64,000 bases of DNA from Pontibacter arcticus (GCF_003284895.1 NZ_QMDV01000003.1:622501-686500); one strand, 5' to 3'. Shown: positions 11,418-19,943, counted from the stretch's first letter. Notes: generated by a model not told the origin, from the letters alone. Numbers and translations: made by a program.

Positions 11418-12902
11418 ATGAAAAAACATATATATAAGCCCGCAGCAGTAAAGAACAGGTTATCACTGCGTCGTGTCCTGGATGCCTTGCAGGTTAAAAA
11501 AGGGTTAGCGTATACGTTGCTGGCCGGCTCGCTGCTTTTTGCAACCAGTTGTGATTTAGTCCTTGACCAGGAACCTCAAACTGAAGTGAAGGAAGAAATA
11601 GCCATAACAGATATTAAAGGTGCACAGGCAGCACTTGCCGGTATGTTTAACCAGTTGCAGTCAGGCGATTATTACGGGCGTAACATCCAGATTATGTCTG
11701 ATATATCTTCGGACCAGGCGCAAAGCGTTGGCACCTGGGATTTTTACCGCGAAATGGATACGTATGTGATTGACAAGGGTAATATCGAGAATGGTAACTT
11801 ATGGTTGCGGGCATACCAGGCCATCAATATTGCGAACCATATCATCGAAAAAGTACCGGCCATTGCCAGTATAAATCAGGCGGATAAAGATAATATTGTA
11901 GGGCAGGCACATTTTATAAGAGGACTGGTATACTTTGACCTGGCTAAAGTATATGGCGGCGTACCGGGTGTGGTTGGTACACTGGGTGTTCCGCTTGTGT
12001 TACAACCTTCCAAGGTCGTAAATGAATCTTTTTTCCCAGCGAGAGCTACATTAGATGCCACTTATGCGCAGGCAGAAACTGATATATTAGAGGGCTTGCG
12101 CCTGATGCCGGAAACACAGAAATCAGGATCTGCTACCATATCTCAGGGTGTAAAAGGGTCGGCCAGAGCACTGTTATCCAGGTTATACTTATTTACAAAT
12201 AAACCTGCCGAAGTTATAAAGTATGCCGATGAGGTTATTGTAGATAACAAGTATAAACTTGTTGGAAGTTACAGCAGTATTTTCGCAAACGATTTTACAT
12301 CAGAAGCCATATTGGAGCTCGATTTTAACAATGTAGACCAGAGTGGTATTCGTAACTGGTATTTTCCGTCTACGAGTGGTGGCAGGGGAGATGTGGCAGC
12401 GCATACGCCTTTTTACCAGGAAATTTCTGCTAACCCGAATGATGAGCGCGGTAAAATGTTTGCGCTTAACGCTACATCCAATGTGTATTATCCTTTAAAG
12501 TATAGCAGGGCAGGTAATATTGATAACATCCAGATTATCCGGTTAGGGGAAATATACCTGAACCGTGCCGAAGCGAAAGCGCTGACAAATGACCTGAGCG
12601 GTGCGCTCGAAGACCTGAACACGATAAGAGTGCGTGCCGGTATAGAAGCGATTACTACCCTGCCTGGCAAGAATGAGTTGTTACAGCTTATCTGGAAAGA
12701 GCGCAGCTTTGAGCTTGCGTATGAGGGCCACAGCTTCTTCGACCTTGTACGAACCGGACAGGCGTTAACCAAACTTACTAACCTGGTCCGCAGAAATGGC
12801 CCTACGATTAGCCTTCAAAACCCTGGCCGCCAGGTTTTCCCGATACCGGCTTTTGATATTGATGCCAACAAAAACCTGGAGCAGAACGAAGCTTACAGGT
12901 AA
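11418..12902 (+). CDS. SusD/RagB-family nutrient-binding lipoprotein
   Basis: Surface lipoprotein that caps the SusC channel and captures the substrate. Lipidation is predicted at the Cys in LLFATSC, about 45 residues from the ATG at 11418; this leaves an unusually long basic N-region (KKHIYKPAAVKNRLSLRR) before the hydrophobic core. A second ATG 12 bp upstream (11406) is possible. The TPR-like helical fold is indicated by LRAYQAINIANHIIEK and by the conserved SusD C-terminal features (IRLGEIYLNRAEA, LIWKERSFELAYEGHSFFDLVRTG). It is co-transcribed with susC and closed by a strong terminator. Confidence 0.93.
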   Translation: MKKHIYKPAAVKNRLSLRRVLDALQVKKGLAYTLLAGSLLFATSCDLVLDQEPQTEVKEEIAITDIKGAQAALAGMFNQLQSGDYYGRNIQIMSDISSDQAQSVGTWDFYREMDTYVIDKGNIENGNLWLRAYQAINIANHIIEKVPAIASINQADKDNIVGQAHFIRGLVYFDLAKVYGGVPGVVGTLGVPLVLQPSKVVNESFFPARATLDATYAQAETDILEGLRLMPETQKSGSATISQGVKGSARALLSRLYLFTNKPAEVIKYADEVIVDNKYKLVGSYSSIFANDFTSEAILELDFNNVDQSGIRNWYFPSTSGGRGDVAAHTPFYQEISANPNDERGKMFALNATSNVYYPLKYSRAGNIDNIQIIRLGEIYLNRAEAKALTNDLSGALEDLNTIRVRAGIEAITTLPGKNELLQLIWKERSFELAYEGHSFFDLVRTGQALTKLTNLVRRNGPTISLQNPGRQVFPIPAFDIDANKNLEQNEAYR

Positions 12903-12968
12903 AAATTAGAAAATGGTAGTGTACTACTAATTAATGGATTGTTTGTTTTATAGGTGTGTGTTTAAAAG

Positions 12969-12993
12969 AACCGGGATTATTCCCGGTTTTTTT
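12969..12993 (+). terminator. Rho-independent terminator of the susCD operon
   Basis: AACCGGGA-TTAT-TCCCGGTT followed by TTTTT, about 65 bp after the susD stop codon. Confidence 0.9.
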
Positions 12994-13200
12994 ATGCGGT
13001 AACGGGAAGGGTAGAAGTATGAATTTTATACTTTGGGGTGATGGGATATGAGGTGAAAAGAGATGCGTTTTTATCGGAGGAGTTAGTAGAGAAAGAACAG
13101 ATTTGTTGGAGGGAATCAGGAATATTAGATTCAATAGACTACTTCCTCTTATACCTTAATTGTAATGAATACTCAGCCATATTTAATCTAGAAGAGTTTT

Positions 13201-13236
13201 AAATGAAAGAACCGGGTAACACTGGTTTTTTCATTT
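13201..13236. terminator. Orphan terminator-like hairpin
   Basis: AAATGAAAGAACC pairs with GGTTTTTTCATTT (one G:T pair) around a 10-base loop. It shares an AAAGAACCGGG core with the susD terminator about 240 bp upstream, yet no gene lies between them. It may be a relic of a lost gene or a partial duplication at the left edge of the AT-rich segment. The 550 bp from 12903 to 13454 hold nothing else I recognise. Confidence 0.45.
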
Positions 13237-13454
13237 ATTTACTTCCAATATAAAAATAGTTAGTATATTATTCCCCTTATATTTGAGACCTTTATCAACA
13301 CTCTCTATTCTGACTAGAAGAGATGTAAAATGCATATTGTTTTTTACAAAAAATGAACTCTTTGAAAACAGAGAATCTAATCATTATAACTAACAGTTTC
13401 CTTAAGCTGAATAGCTTAATTGAATCAATGATAATGCGAAAATAAAAGCTAGAC

Positions 13455-15254
13455 ATGAGTATAACTCCGAATTTTGAAGTAACAAGTTTAATCAAACCAC
13501 TAGTAGATGGGTTTAAAGCTATTAATAATGAATGGAATAATTTTTTTGAAATAGGTCTAACCGACTATTTGCATTCACAGACAGGTAAATATTATTTAAC
13601 AAATACCTTTTTACATAGAAATGAAAAAGTAAAGTTCAAAGATATTTATTATCCGATTAAAGCTACCTACAAGAAGTTGACAACGGATTTTCACGAATTA
13701 GAGGACTTATTTGAAGAATATAGTAATATAACAATTATTGGTTCAGCAGGAAGTGGTAAAACTACCCTAACAAAACACATCTTCTTGCAAACAATTTATG
13801 ATAAGAATAGAATTCCTATTCTTATTGAACTCAGAAACCTAAATGAGTATCAAGGTGATTTTGAAAAATTAATTTCTGAAAAGATATTGAAGTCCAAGGT
13901 TAAACCAAGCGACACAATTTTCAAAAGAACACTGGAAAGTGGCAAGTTTTTATTTTTGTTAGATGGTTATGACGAGATTTTTTCAGATAAAAAACAAGAA
14001 ATTAATCGTCAAATAGAACTGTTTGTAGATGCATATTCAAACAATAAGTTTCTAATAACAACAAGACCAGGAAGTGGCATAGAGAATTTTCCTAGATTTT
14101 ATGATTTCAAAGTTCGCTCTCTAGATGACAAAGATGTAACAGGGTTCATATCGAAAATCGTAGATGAAGGAGAACGGAAAGATAGAATAAAGAAAATTGT
14201 ACTTGACCCAAAAAATCAAAACTATTATGAGTTTTTGAGAAATCCACTGCTATTATCCATGTTCATCATGGCCTTTGAGAACCATCCTGAAATTCCCAAA
14301 AGGAAAAGTGCATTTTACAGAAACGTATTTGATACTTTATACTCACGGCATGATGGTATTACAAAGAATAGTTTTCCAAGAGAAAAAATAACAAAACTAC
14401 AAAGAGATGATTTCGAAGATATACTATCCATCTTTTCATATCTAACTATTATAGAAGGTCAGTACTCATTTACCAATGAGTATCTTACTGATGTTTTAGA
14501 TAAAGTAAAGTCATCAACTGAATACAATTATGTAGTTGAAGATTTGATTTATGATTTAAGAACTTCAATTTCTATAATAATTCTTGATGGTTTCGAGTAT
14601 TTTTTTCCTCATCGCTCAATGCAAGAGTATTTCACTGCTCTTTTCATCAATAATCTCCCAACAGATAAAAAACATAAAGCGTACAAAAACCTATCAACTG
14701 TATTAGAAGAATCAAGTACAGATTACAGTTTCAACTTCTGGAGTCTGTGTTTTGAAATGGATGAAACTGTGTTTATATCACATTTCCTGATACCGCAGTT
14801 AAAGAGAATCTACAAGCAACTTGAGCATAAAACAGATGTAGAGCTCTTAATTGCTTACTTTAAGATAGTAAGCCCTACAATTTTAGAGTCTGATTTTGAC
14901 AAGAAAAAGCAAGGAAATTTAAGGATATTCCGCCATTCAAATTTTCAAAACGCCATACTTGAGTTTTGCGAAGTGTATGAATATAACGAAATATGGCTCT
15001 TCCCAGAAACAACTGGATGCAATAAAAGATTGCTAGAAATCTTAACGGAAAGAAATAAGGGAATTGAAAGCAAAAAGCCAGGGTTTGGATTCAGCTCTAT
15101 CGTAAATGATGAAGAAGTGATAAAAGTTCTTATCTCCAATGGAATTCTATTAAAAATAGAAACTATCAAAAATAAAATCAATGACAAGATAGTAGAGTGG
15201 GATTTGGCAGTCAAAAGAAAGAAATCGAGTATAGACGATTTATTGAATTTATAA
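13455..15254 (+). CDS. NACHT-domain STAND ATPase, candidate anti-phage protein
   Basis: A 599-residue bacterial NLR-like protein. Visible motifs: Walker A GSAGSGKTT (residues 96-104), NACHT Walker B FLFLLDGYDEI (165-175) with the extra acidic residues typical of NACHT, sensor LITTRPG (200-206), LRNPLLLSMF (261-270), and the winged-helix-end motif FFPHRSMQEYFTALFI (383-398). Residues 1-85 and about 400-599 are unassigned: no TIR, nuclease, transmembrane or leucine-rich-repeat signature is visible. Family members called bNACHT defend against phage; whether this one does is inference. The gene is much more AT-rich than its surroundings, stands alone and abuts a tRNA-Leu gene, which suggests horizontal acquisition. 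Confidence 0.85.
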   Translation: MSITPNFEVTSLIKPLVDGFKAINNEWNNFFEIGLTDYLHSQTGKYYLTNTFLHRNEKVKFKDIYYPIKATYKKLTTDFHELEDLFEEYSNITIIGSAGSGKTTLTKHIFLQTIYDKNRIPILIELRNLNEYQGDFEKLISEKILKSKVKPSDTIFKRTLESGKFLFLLDGYDEIFSDKKQEINRQIELFVDAYSNNKFLITTRPGSGIENFPRFYDFKVRSLDDKDVTGFISKIVDEGERKDRIKKIVLDPKNQNYYEFLRNPLLLSMFIMAFENHPEIPKRKSAFYRNVFDTLYSRHDGITKNSFPREKITKLQRDDFEDILSIFSYLTIIEGQYSFTNEYLTDVLDKVKSSTEYNYVVEDLIYDLRTSISIIILDGFEYFFPHRSMQEYFTALFINNLPTDKKHKAYKNLSTVLEESSTDYSFNFWSLCFEMDETVFISHFLIPQLKRIYKQLEHKTDVELLIAYFKIVSPTILESDFDKKKQGNLRIFRHSNFQNAILEFCEVYEYNEIWLFPETTGCNKRLLEILTERNKGIESKKPGFGFSSIVNDEEVIKVLISNGILLKIETIKNKINDKIVEWDLAVKRKKSSIDDLLNL

Positions 15255-15305
15255 GTTACTGCCCACAGTAATGTCTACCCAAATAGCTTATCTTCATTCA
15301 TGTTA

Positions 15306-15364
15306 TTACTTTATCTAGCCAAGCGAAATATTATGTATATATTCTGCTTGGCTAGATAAAGTAA
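15306..15364. repeat. Perfect 19-bp inverted repeat behind the NACHT gene
   Basis: TTACTTTATCTAGCCAAGC (15306-15324) and its exact complement (15346-15364) enclose a 21-base AT-rich spacer. About 50 bp after the NACHT stop codon, followed by AATTTTTAAT, it could be a terminator. The long spacer also fits a recombination or element-end site. Confidence 0.7.
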
Positions 15365-15389
15365 CAATTTTTAATATTAAACTGTTTTT

Positions 15390-15410
15390 CCGTCCCCTGT
15401 ACCGTCCCCT
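15390..15410. repeat. Direct repeat CCGTCCCCT x2
   Basis: Two copies of CCGTCCCCT spaced 12 bp apart (15390 and 15402), G/C-rich islands in AT-rich DNA between the NACHT gene and the 3' end of tRNA-Leu. Short direct repeats next to a tRNA 3' end resemble integrase arm-binding sites, but no integrase is present. Confidence 0.5.
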
Positions 15411-15453
15411 AAAAACAAAAAAGCCCTTGCAAGTTATTAACTTACAAGGGCTT
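15411..15453 (-). terminator. Terminator of tRNA-Leu(CAA)
   Basis: AAGCCCTTGCAAGTT pairs with AACTTACAAGGGCTT (one mismatch) and is followed on the minus strand by a T-rich run. It lies directly 3' of the tRNA. Confidence 0.8.
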
Positions 15454-15467
15454 TTATACTTTGTTTG

Positions 15468-15551
15468 TACCTTGGGCCGGAGTCGAACCGGCACGAGTGT
15501 AACCTCACAGGTGTTTGAGACCAGCGCGTCTACCAATTCCGCCACCAAGGC
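15468..15551 (-). tRNA. tRNA-Leu (anticodon CAA)
   Basis: An 84-nt class II tRNA. The acceptor stem pairs GCCTTGG with CCAAGGT (terminal G:U), the D-arm reads GGAATTGGTAGACGC, the anticodon loop CTCAAAC gives CAA, a long variable arm follows, and the T-arm is GCCGG-TTCGACT-CCGGC. CCA is not encoded. The anticodon stem has one T:T mismatch. Confidence 0.93.
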
Positions 15552-15573
15552 ATTAATCCCTCCTGAACGTCTA

Positions 15574-16110
15574 TCAGGATTGGGTTGCAAACTTAGATAA
15601 TGTTTCCTGAATTCGCAATAAATATTTTTTCTTTAAATAGTAAGTTTTTACCTGCTGCAGTGCCTGGTCTTTGGTAATGCCGTGCAGCTCGGGGTAGCGT
15701 TGCAGCACCGGAAGTATGTCTGCTTCCAGTTGTGCCTGCATACCAATGGTTTGCTCGCTTACCTGCTTCAAAATGGCTGCATCAAAGTCGAACTCCAGTT
15801 CCATCAGCGCCTCGTTCAGCTCCATCACTTCCATCAGAAAATCCGAAGGCAATTCGTTTTTTCCGCCTTCTTCCAGCAGGCCGTGCTCCTTCAGGATATA
15901 CTGCATCCGCAGATCAGCATCAGACAGCGTGCGGTAGGCGTTGGTGTTAAGCGTGGAAAGCTGCAAAATTTCGGCCTGCTTTTCCTGTGGCTCGTTGGCA
16001 AAAAAATCGGGATGGTACTGGCGGCTCAGCTGGTAATACTGCTGCTTTATGGCTTTCTCATCCGGCAGAAAACTTTCCGGGATAGTATAAAACTCGAAGT
16101 AGTTGCGCAT
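15574..16110 (-). CDS. hscB: Fe-S cluster assembly co-chaperone HscB (Hsc20)
   Basis: A J-domain co-chaperone that delivers the scaffold IscU to the Hsp70 HscA and stimulates its ATPase during Fe-S cluster transfer. The N-terminal J-domain carries the essential HPD motif (QYHPDFF, residues 33-35). The C-terminal three-helix domain that binds the scaffold is recognisable from DFLMEVMELNEAL. The length of 178 residues is normal. No isc gene is adjacent. Its last codons contain the promoter of the downstream tRNA-Leu. Confidence 0.92.
   Translation of the reverse strand: MRNYFEFYTIPESFLPDEKAIKQQYYQLSRQYHPDFFANEPQEKQAEILQLSTLNTNAYRTLSDADLRMQYILKEHGLLEEGGKNELPSDFLMEVMELNEALMELEFDFDAAILKQVSEQTIGMQAQLEADILPVLQRYPELHGITKDQALQQVKTYYLKKKYLLRIQETLSKFATQS
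15588..15618 (-). promoter_or_regulatory. Promoter of tRNA-Leu inside the end of hscB
   Basis: On the minus strand, TTG (15618-15616), a 20-bp spacer and TAAGTTTG (15595-15588) match the Bacteroidota -33/-7 consensus. It starts about 37 bp before the tRNA and lies within the last codons of hscB. Confidence 0.7.
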
Positions 16111-16312
16111 TAACGTATAATTTCAGTTCTGTGAGCCCTGCCTTACAAGCGGCCCCCTACATAGCAAAGGTACACCAAAATGAGATGCTTTGTTGTGCCA
16201 ACGTGTAACTTAAGGCTTTTCAGGGCTACTCTGAAGCGTTTAAAAAGGCAGCAGCAAAGTATAAACTACACCAATGTGCAGATTTATACTATGCTGCCAG
16301 TTATAGAACGTG

Positions 16313-16831
16313 CTACTTCAGTAGCGCGATGCCCGCGGTGTTGCCCTGCTGGGTTGCCAGGTCGAGGGCCGTAAGGCCGCGTTCGTCTTTCATGGTTTTG
16401 TCGGCGCCGTTTTTAAGCAGTAAGGCCAGCAGCTCGTTGCGGCCAAACATGCTGGCAAACATAAGCGCCGTGCCGCCGTTGCCGCTCTGCAGGTTCACAT
16501 TGGCCCCATTCCGGATAAGTAAGGCTGCCAGGTCAGTATAGCCTTTAAAAGCTGTTCCCATTAAAGCAGTGTTGCCCGAAGCATCCTGTTGGTTTACATT
16601 TGCGCCCGCTTCTAAAAGTATGGTTGTCGCCTCCTGGTGGCCACCATATACGGCCAGTATCAAAGGGGTAAAGCCGCGCGCGTCTGCAGCATTCACATCT
16701 GCGTTTTTTTGTAGGTGTTGCCTGATGGCTGTTACATCGCCCGCGCGTGCTGCAGCCATTAAATTATCAGATTGGGCAAAAAGTGCGGTAGGTAAAAGCA
16801 GTAGTAAAATATTCAGGAAAAGAGATCTCAT
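16313..16831 (-). CDS. Exported ankyrin-repeat protein (AnkB-like)
   Basis: A small periplasmic ankyrin protein. Residues 1-20 are a clear signal peptide (MRSLFLNILLLLLPTALFAQ). About four ankyrin repeats follow, with signatures such as GFTPLILAVYGGHQEATTILLEAGANVN and NGGTALMFASMFG. It lies 32 bp downstream of hemA and is third in a group with an exported catalase. In Pseudomonas aeruginosa the periplasmic ankyrin AnkB supports catalase KatB, and the same pairing is inferred here. The length of 172 residues is ordinary for such proteins. Confidence 0.87.
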   Translation of the reverse strand: MRSLFLNILLLLLPTALFAQSDNLMAAARAGDVTAIRQHLQKNADVNAADARGFTPLILAVYGGHQEATTILLEAGANVNQQDASGNTALMGTAFKGYTDLAALLIRNGANVNLQSGNGGTALMFASMFGRNELLALLLKNGADKTMKDERGLTALDLATQQGNTAGIALLK

Positions 16832-16863
16832 GGAAGTATAAATAAGTATAAATTTAAGTTTGA

Positions 16864-18102
16864 TTACTGAGCGGAAGTATGGAAAAGCCGCCCGACAGCC
16901 TGCAGCAATTGTTCACGCGATGCGCCTTCTGTCGTTCTTAGAGCGCCGGCAGGCCTGCGTACCAGCCTGTCGAGGGTAGCTTTGGTAATGGCTGCTACCG
17001 TTTCGGGTTGGGTTGCAAGGGGATGCTTCTGTAATTCGCTGCCGATCACATCTTCAAAAAAAGCTTTTAAGGCGTTGATCGCTTCGGCCACCGGCAATTC
17101 CTGTAGCCATGCTGCAAACTTTACGGCCTCTTCGGTTACAATATCTTCCACTACTGCAATGGCAGCCTGGCGTGCTTCCTGCGCCGCCTGTGTACGGCTG
17201 CTGATCTGGTCTATATTAACCAGCGTCGTGTTTGCCAGTTGTCCGGCAGCAGGGGCTATTCCCTGTGGCACCGACAGATCGAGGAGTACGCGTTTGGCAG
17301 CTGTTTGCCCGAACTGCCCAGGCTGCAATAATTCGCCGCCACCCACACAACTCACTACCACATCATACCTGGCCAGCTGCTCGCCTAGTTGCTCGTAAGG
17401 GATCTGCTGCACGTTTAATTCTTGGGCCAGTTGGGTTGCTTTGGCAGAGGTGCGGTTGGTCAGGGTAATGTCTTTAAATCCGAACGAAGCAGCGTAACGG
17501 GCAATGTCGGTTCCCATCTGGCCGGTCCCGATGATGAGGATGCGCTTGTTCCCAAAATCTTTTCGGGGATAAAAATCTGTCAGGCGTTCCAGTGCGGCAT
17601 AACCTACAGAAGTGGTTCCTGCCCGGAAATCGGTTTCGTTGTGTACGCGCTTGTGCGTCCTGAAAAGTGTTTGCAGCGCCTGGTGCAGCAACGGGCTTCC
17701 CATTTTTAAAGCGTTGGTCAGTTGGTAGCTTTCCTTAAACTGCGTGATGATCTGCCTGTCGCCGGTAACCTGAGAACGCAGGCCAAGGCCTACTTCCAAC
17801 AGGTAATGCAACGTGCTTTCGCTGTAGCTGTAATGTATAAAGCGCGGCGCAAAGGCTTCGGGGTTTGGTATGCGCTTAAAACGTAGCAGCCTTTCCTGTA
17901 TCATGCCCGGGGAGGCGTGGGTTGTTTCAAAGTATACTTCGGTGCGGTTGCAGGTAGTTACCACCATAACGCCCTCTACCAACTGCGCTTCTTTCAGCTC
18001 CTGCATAAAAGCGGTTGTTTCGGCTTTGCTCAGTTGCAGTGCCTGCCGCCATTCGAGTGTAGCTGTTTGGTGCGAGATAGAAATAACCTGTAACGTGCTC
18101 AT
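16864..18102 (-). CDS. hemA: Glutamyl-tRNA reductase
   Basis: First committed step of C5 tetrapyrrole synthesis: NADPH-dependent reduction of glutamyl-tRNA to glutamate-1-semialdehyde. The catalytic Cys51 lies in TTCNRTEV, the substrate-binding motif is VTGDRQIITQFKESY (112-126), the nucleotide-binding loop IGTGQMG is at 191-197, and a helical dimerisation domain closes the protein. The length of 412 residues is normal. It sits between an exported catalase (94 bp upstream) and an exported ankyrin protein, suggesting that haem supply is tied to catalase production. No other hem gene is adjacent. Confidence 0.95.
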   Translation of the reverse strand: MSTLQVISISHQTATLEWRQALQLSKAETTAFMQELKEAQLVEGVMVVTTCNRTEVYFETTHASPGMIQERLLRFKRIPNPEAFAPRFIHYSYSESTLHYLLEVGLGLRSQVTGDRQIITQFKESYQLTNALKMGSPLLHQALQTLFRTHKRVHNETDFRAGTTSVGYAALERLTDFYPRKDFGNKRILIIGTGQMGTDIARYAASFGFKDITLTNRTSAKATQLAQELNVQQIPYEQLGEQLARYDVVVSCVGGGELLQPGQFGQTAAKRVLLDLSVPQGIAPAAGQLANTTLVNIDQISSRTQAAQEARQAAIAVVEDIVTEEAVKFAAWLQELPVAEAINALKAFFEDVIGSELQKHPLATQPETVAAITKATLDRLVRRPAGALRTTEGASREQLLQAVGRLFHTSAQ

Positions 18103-18196
18103 ATAAATTGGAAAGTGCGTGCTGATGAAAGTATAAATATGTGTTGGGAGAGAAGTATAAGTATAGGCAGGCTAGGTGGCCGGCCCGCCTATATTT

Positions 18197-19729
18197 TTAC
18201 TGCCGGGTTACCAGCTTGTTTACTTCCGCTTTGTTCAGCTTCAGTGCCTTTATAAGGCGGTTGCCATAATCAGCATCAGCCTGGTAAAAATAGCTTGCCA
18301 TTTTGTTTACTATTTCCTTGTTCTGGATCTGCCCCAGGTCGCCTGCCAGGTTATTGATCAGGTGCTTCTTGTCGGTTTCGGAAAGAGAGCGGTACAGCTC
18401 GCCAGCCTGCGCAAAATTGTTTTGCTTTGTGATCACGCGCTGCATCGTTTCTGCATCTATCTTGCTCACAGCGTAGGCATACTGCTTGTTATCAGTGTAA
18501 GTGCCCTGCTTGGTAACACTTGGCTCGTAGTTGATATTGGAGTTTTTGCCACGGTTGCTGAACGCGCCATTCTGGTTGTTGCTGTTTACTTCTACCTTCG
18601 GAGCATTAACACCAATGCGCTGGAAATTTGCACCCAACCTGTAACGCTGTGTATCGAAGTATGAGAACACACGGCCCTGCAGCAATTTATCTTCGGATGG
18701 CTCGATGCCCGGCACAAGGGTGGCCGGCGAGAATGCTGCCTGCTCTACTTCCTCAAAAAAGTTGCCCGGTATGCGGTTAAGTGTCATTTTGCCGACTTTC
18801 ATACTTGGCGCAACTGCTTCCGGCCATATTTTGGTAGGGTCCAGCGGGTTGAAATCGAACTTATCCAGGTCTTCCGGCTTCAGCAGCTGTACTGAAAGCT
18901 CCCAAGCCGGGAAATTTCCTTTGCTGATCTGTTCGTACAGATCGGCGGTGGCGTGGGAATGGTCTTTGCCCTGCACCGCACTGGCTTCAGCAGCTGTCAG
19001 GCTCTTCACACCCTGCAACGATTTCCAGTTATACTTCACGTAAGTAACTTCGCCTTGTGCATTTACCCATTTAAATGCGTGCACGCCAAAGCCATCCATC
19101 TGGCGGTAACTGGCCGGTGTACCCAGGTTAGAGTACAGGTAAGTCAGCATGTTGGTAGATTCCGGCTGGTGCGATAAGAAATCGAACACACGGGCCTGGT
19201 CCTGCTTGTTATAAACAGGCGATGGTTTAAAAGAGTGTACCATATCCGGAAATTTCATGGCATCTCGGATAAAGAACACGGGCAGGTTGTTGCCTACCAG
19301 GTCGTAGTTGCCTTGGTCGGTGTAGAATTTCACAGCAAAACCGCGCGGGTCGCGCAGCGTTTCCGGAGAGCCCTGCTCGTGCACAACAGTTGAGAAACGT
19401 ACAAAAAGCGGTGTTTTTTTACCTTTCGTATTGAACAAAGAAGCCACTGTATACTTTGAGAAGTCGCCGTAGCTTTCGAACTCGCCGTGGGCGCCGGCGC
19501 CGCGTGCATGTACTACCCGCTCAGGTATGCGTTCCCTGTCAAAGGCAGCAAGTTTTTCAATCAGATGAACATCTTCCAGTAATACCGGACCGTTTTCGCC
19601 GGCAGTTTTAGAGCTTTGGTTGTTGCCAACCGGTGCGCCTGTGTTGGTGGTTAATGGCTTCTGCTGTGCAAAAGTCATGTTACCGGTTGCCAACAAGGTA
19701 ACTCCCAGAATAAGTACTTTTTTAACCAT
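18197..19729 (-). CDS. Exported monofunctional haem catalase
   Basis: Converts hydrogen peroxide to water and oxygen. It has an N-terminal signal peptide (MVKKVLILGVTLLATGNMTFA), so the enzyme is predicted to be periplasmic. The distal His74 sits in RVVHARGAGAHG, the catalytic Asn region is FFIRDAMKFPDMVHSF, and the proximal haem-ligand Tyr is in RVFSYFDTQRYRLG (about residue 357). At 510 residues it is a clade of small-subunit size plus leader. Genes for glutamyl-tRNA reductase and an exported ankyrin protein follow on the same strand. A PerR-like inverted repeat lies about 65 bp upstream of its start, which would fit peroxide induction. Confidence 0.95.
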   Translation of the reverse strand: MVKKVLILGVTLLATGNMTFAQQKPLTTNTGAPVGNNQSSKTAGENGPVLLEDVHLIEKLAAFDRERIPERVVHARGAGAHGEFESYGDFSKYTVASLFNTKGKKTPLFVRFSTVVHEQGSPETLRDPRGFAVKFYTDQGNYDLVGNNLPVFFIRDAMKFPDMVHSFKPSPVYNKQDQARVFDFLSHQPESTNMLTYLYSNLGTPASYRQMDGFGVHAFKWVNAQGEVTYVKYNWKSLQGVKSLTAAEASAVQGKDHSHATADLYEQISKGNFPAWELSVQLLKPEDLDKFDFNPLDPTKIWPEAVAPSMKVGKMTLNRIPGNFFEEVEQAAFSPATLVPGIEPSEDKLLQGRVFSYFDTQRYRLGANFQRIGVNAPKVEVNSNNQNGAFSNRGKNSNINYEPSVTKQGTYTDNKQYAYAVSKIDAETMQRVITKQNNFAQAGELYRSLSETDKKHLINNLAGDLGQIQNKEIVNKMASYFYQADADYGNRLIKALKLNKAEVNKLVTRQ

Positions 19730-19792
19730 GTTTAGGATGTATTTGAATGTTTTACATCACAAAATTGATCTCTAAAGTCACATAAATCAAAT

Positions 19793-19807
19793 TGATAATT
19801 ATTATTA
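19793..19807. promoter_or_regulatory. PerR/Fur-like operator upstream of the catalase gene
   Basis: TGATAATTATTATTA matches the PerR box TTATAATNATTATAA at 12 of 14 defined positions. It lies 64-78 bp before the catalase ATG. A TCAATTTG sequence overlapping it on the minus strand resembles a -7 element, so binding would block transcription. The match is to a consensus defined in Firmicutes, and the region is AT-rich. Confidence 0.45.
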
Positions 19808-19943
19808 TGATATAGTGTTAATCTATAATATGTAGTATGCTGTTAAGCTTCAGTCTGTTATTTTAAGGGAAGGGGTATGTTTTTTTAAAGTATAAAAGTA
19901 TATATAAGCTTAAATCAAAGTATAAACTGATGAGCTGCACAAA

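Noticed and set aside
8394..12902. Full polysaccharide utilization locus
   Set aside because: Only SusC and SusD are present; no glycoside hydrolase, lyase, sulfatase or sensor gene accompanies them.
15306..15364. Insertion sequence end
   Set aside because: A single perfect inverted repeat without a transposase, second terminus or target duplication; kept only as a terminator or recombination-site candidate.
15315..15590. Open frame of 91 codons on the minus strand
   Set aside because: It runs through tRNA-Leu(CAA) and its terminator; the ELVDALVSNTCEVTLVP-type peptide is the usual false translation of a tRNA gene.
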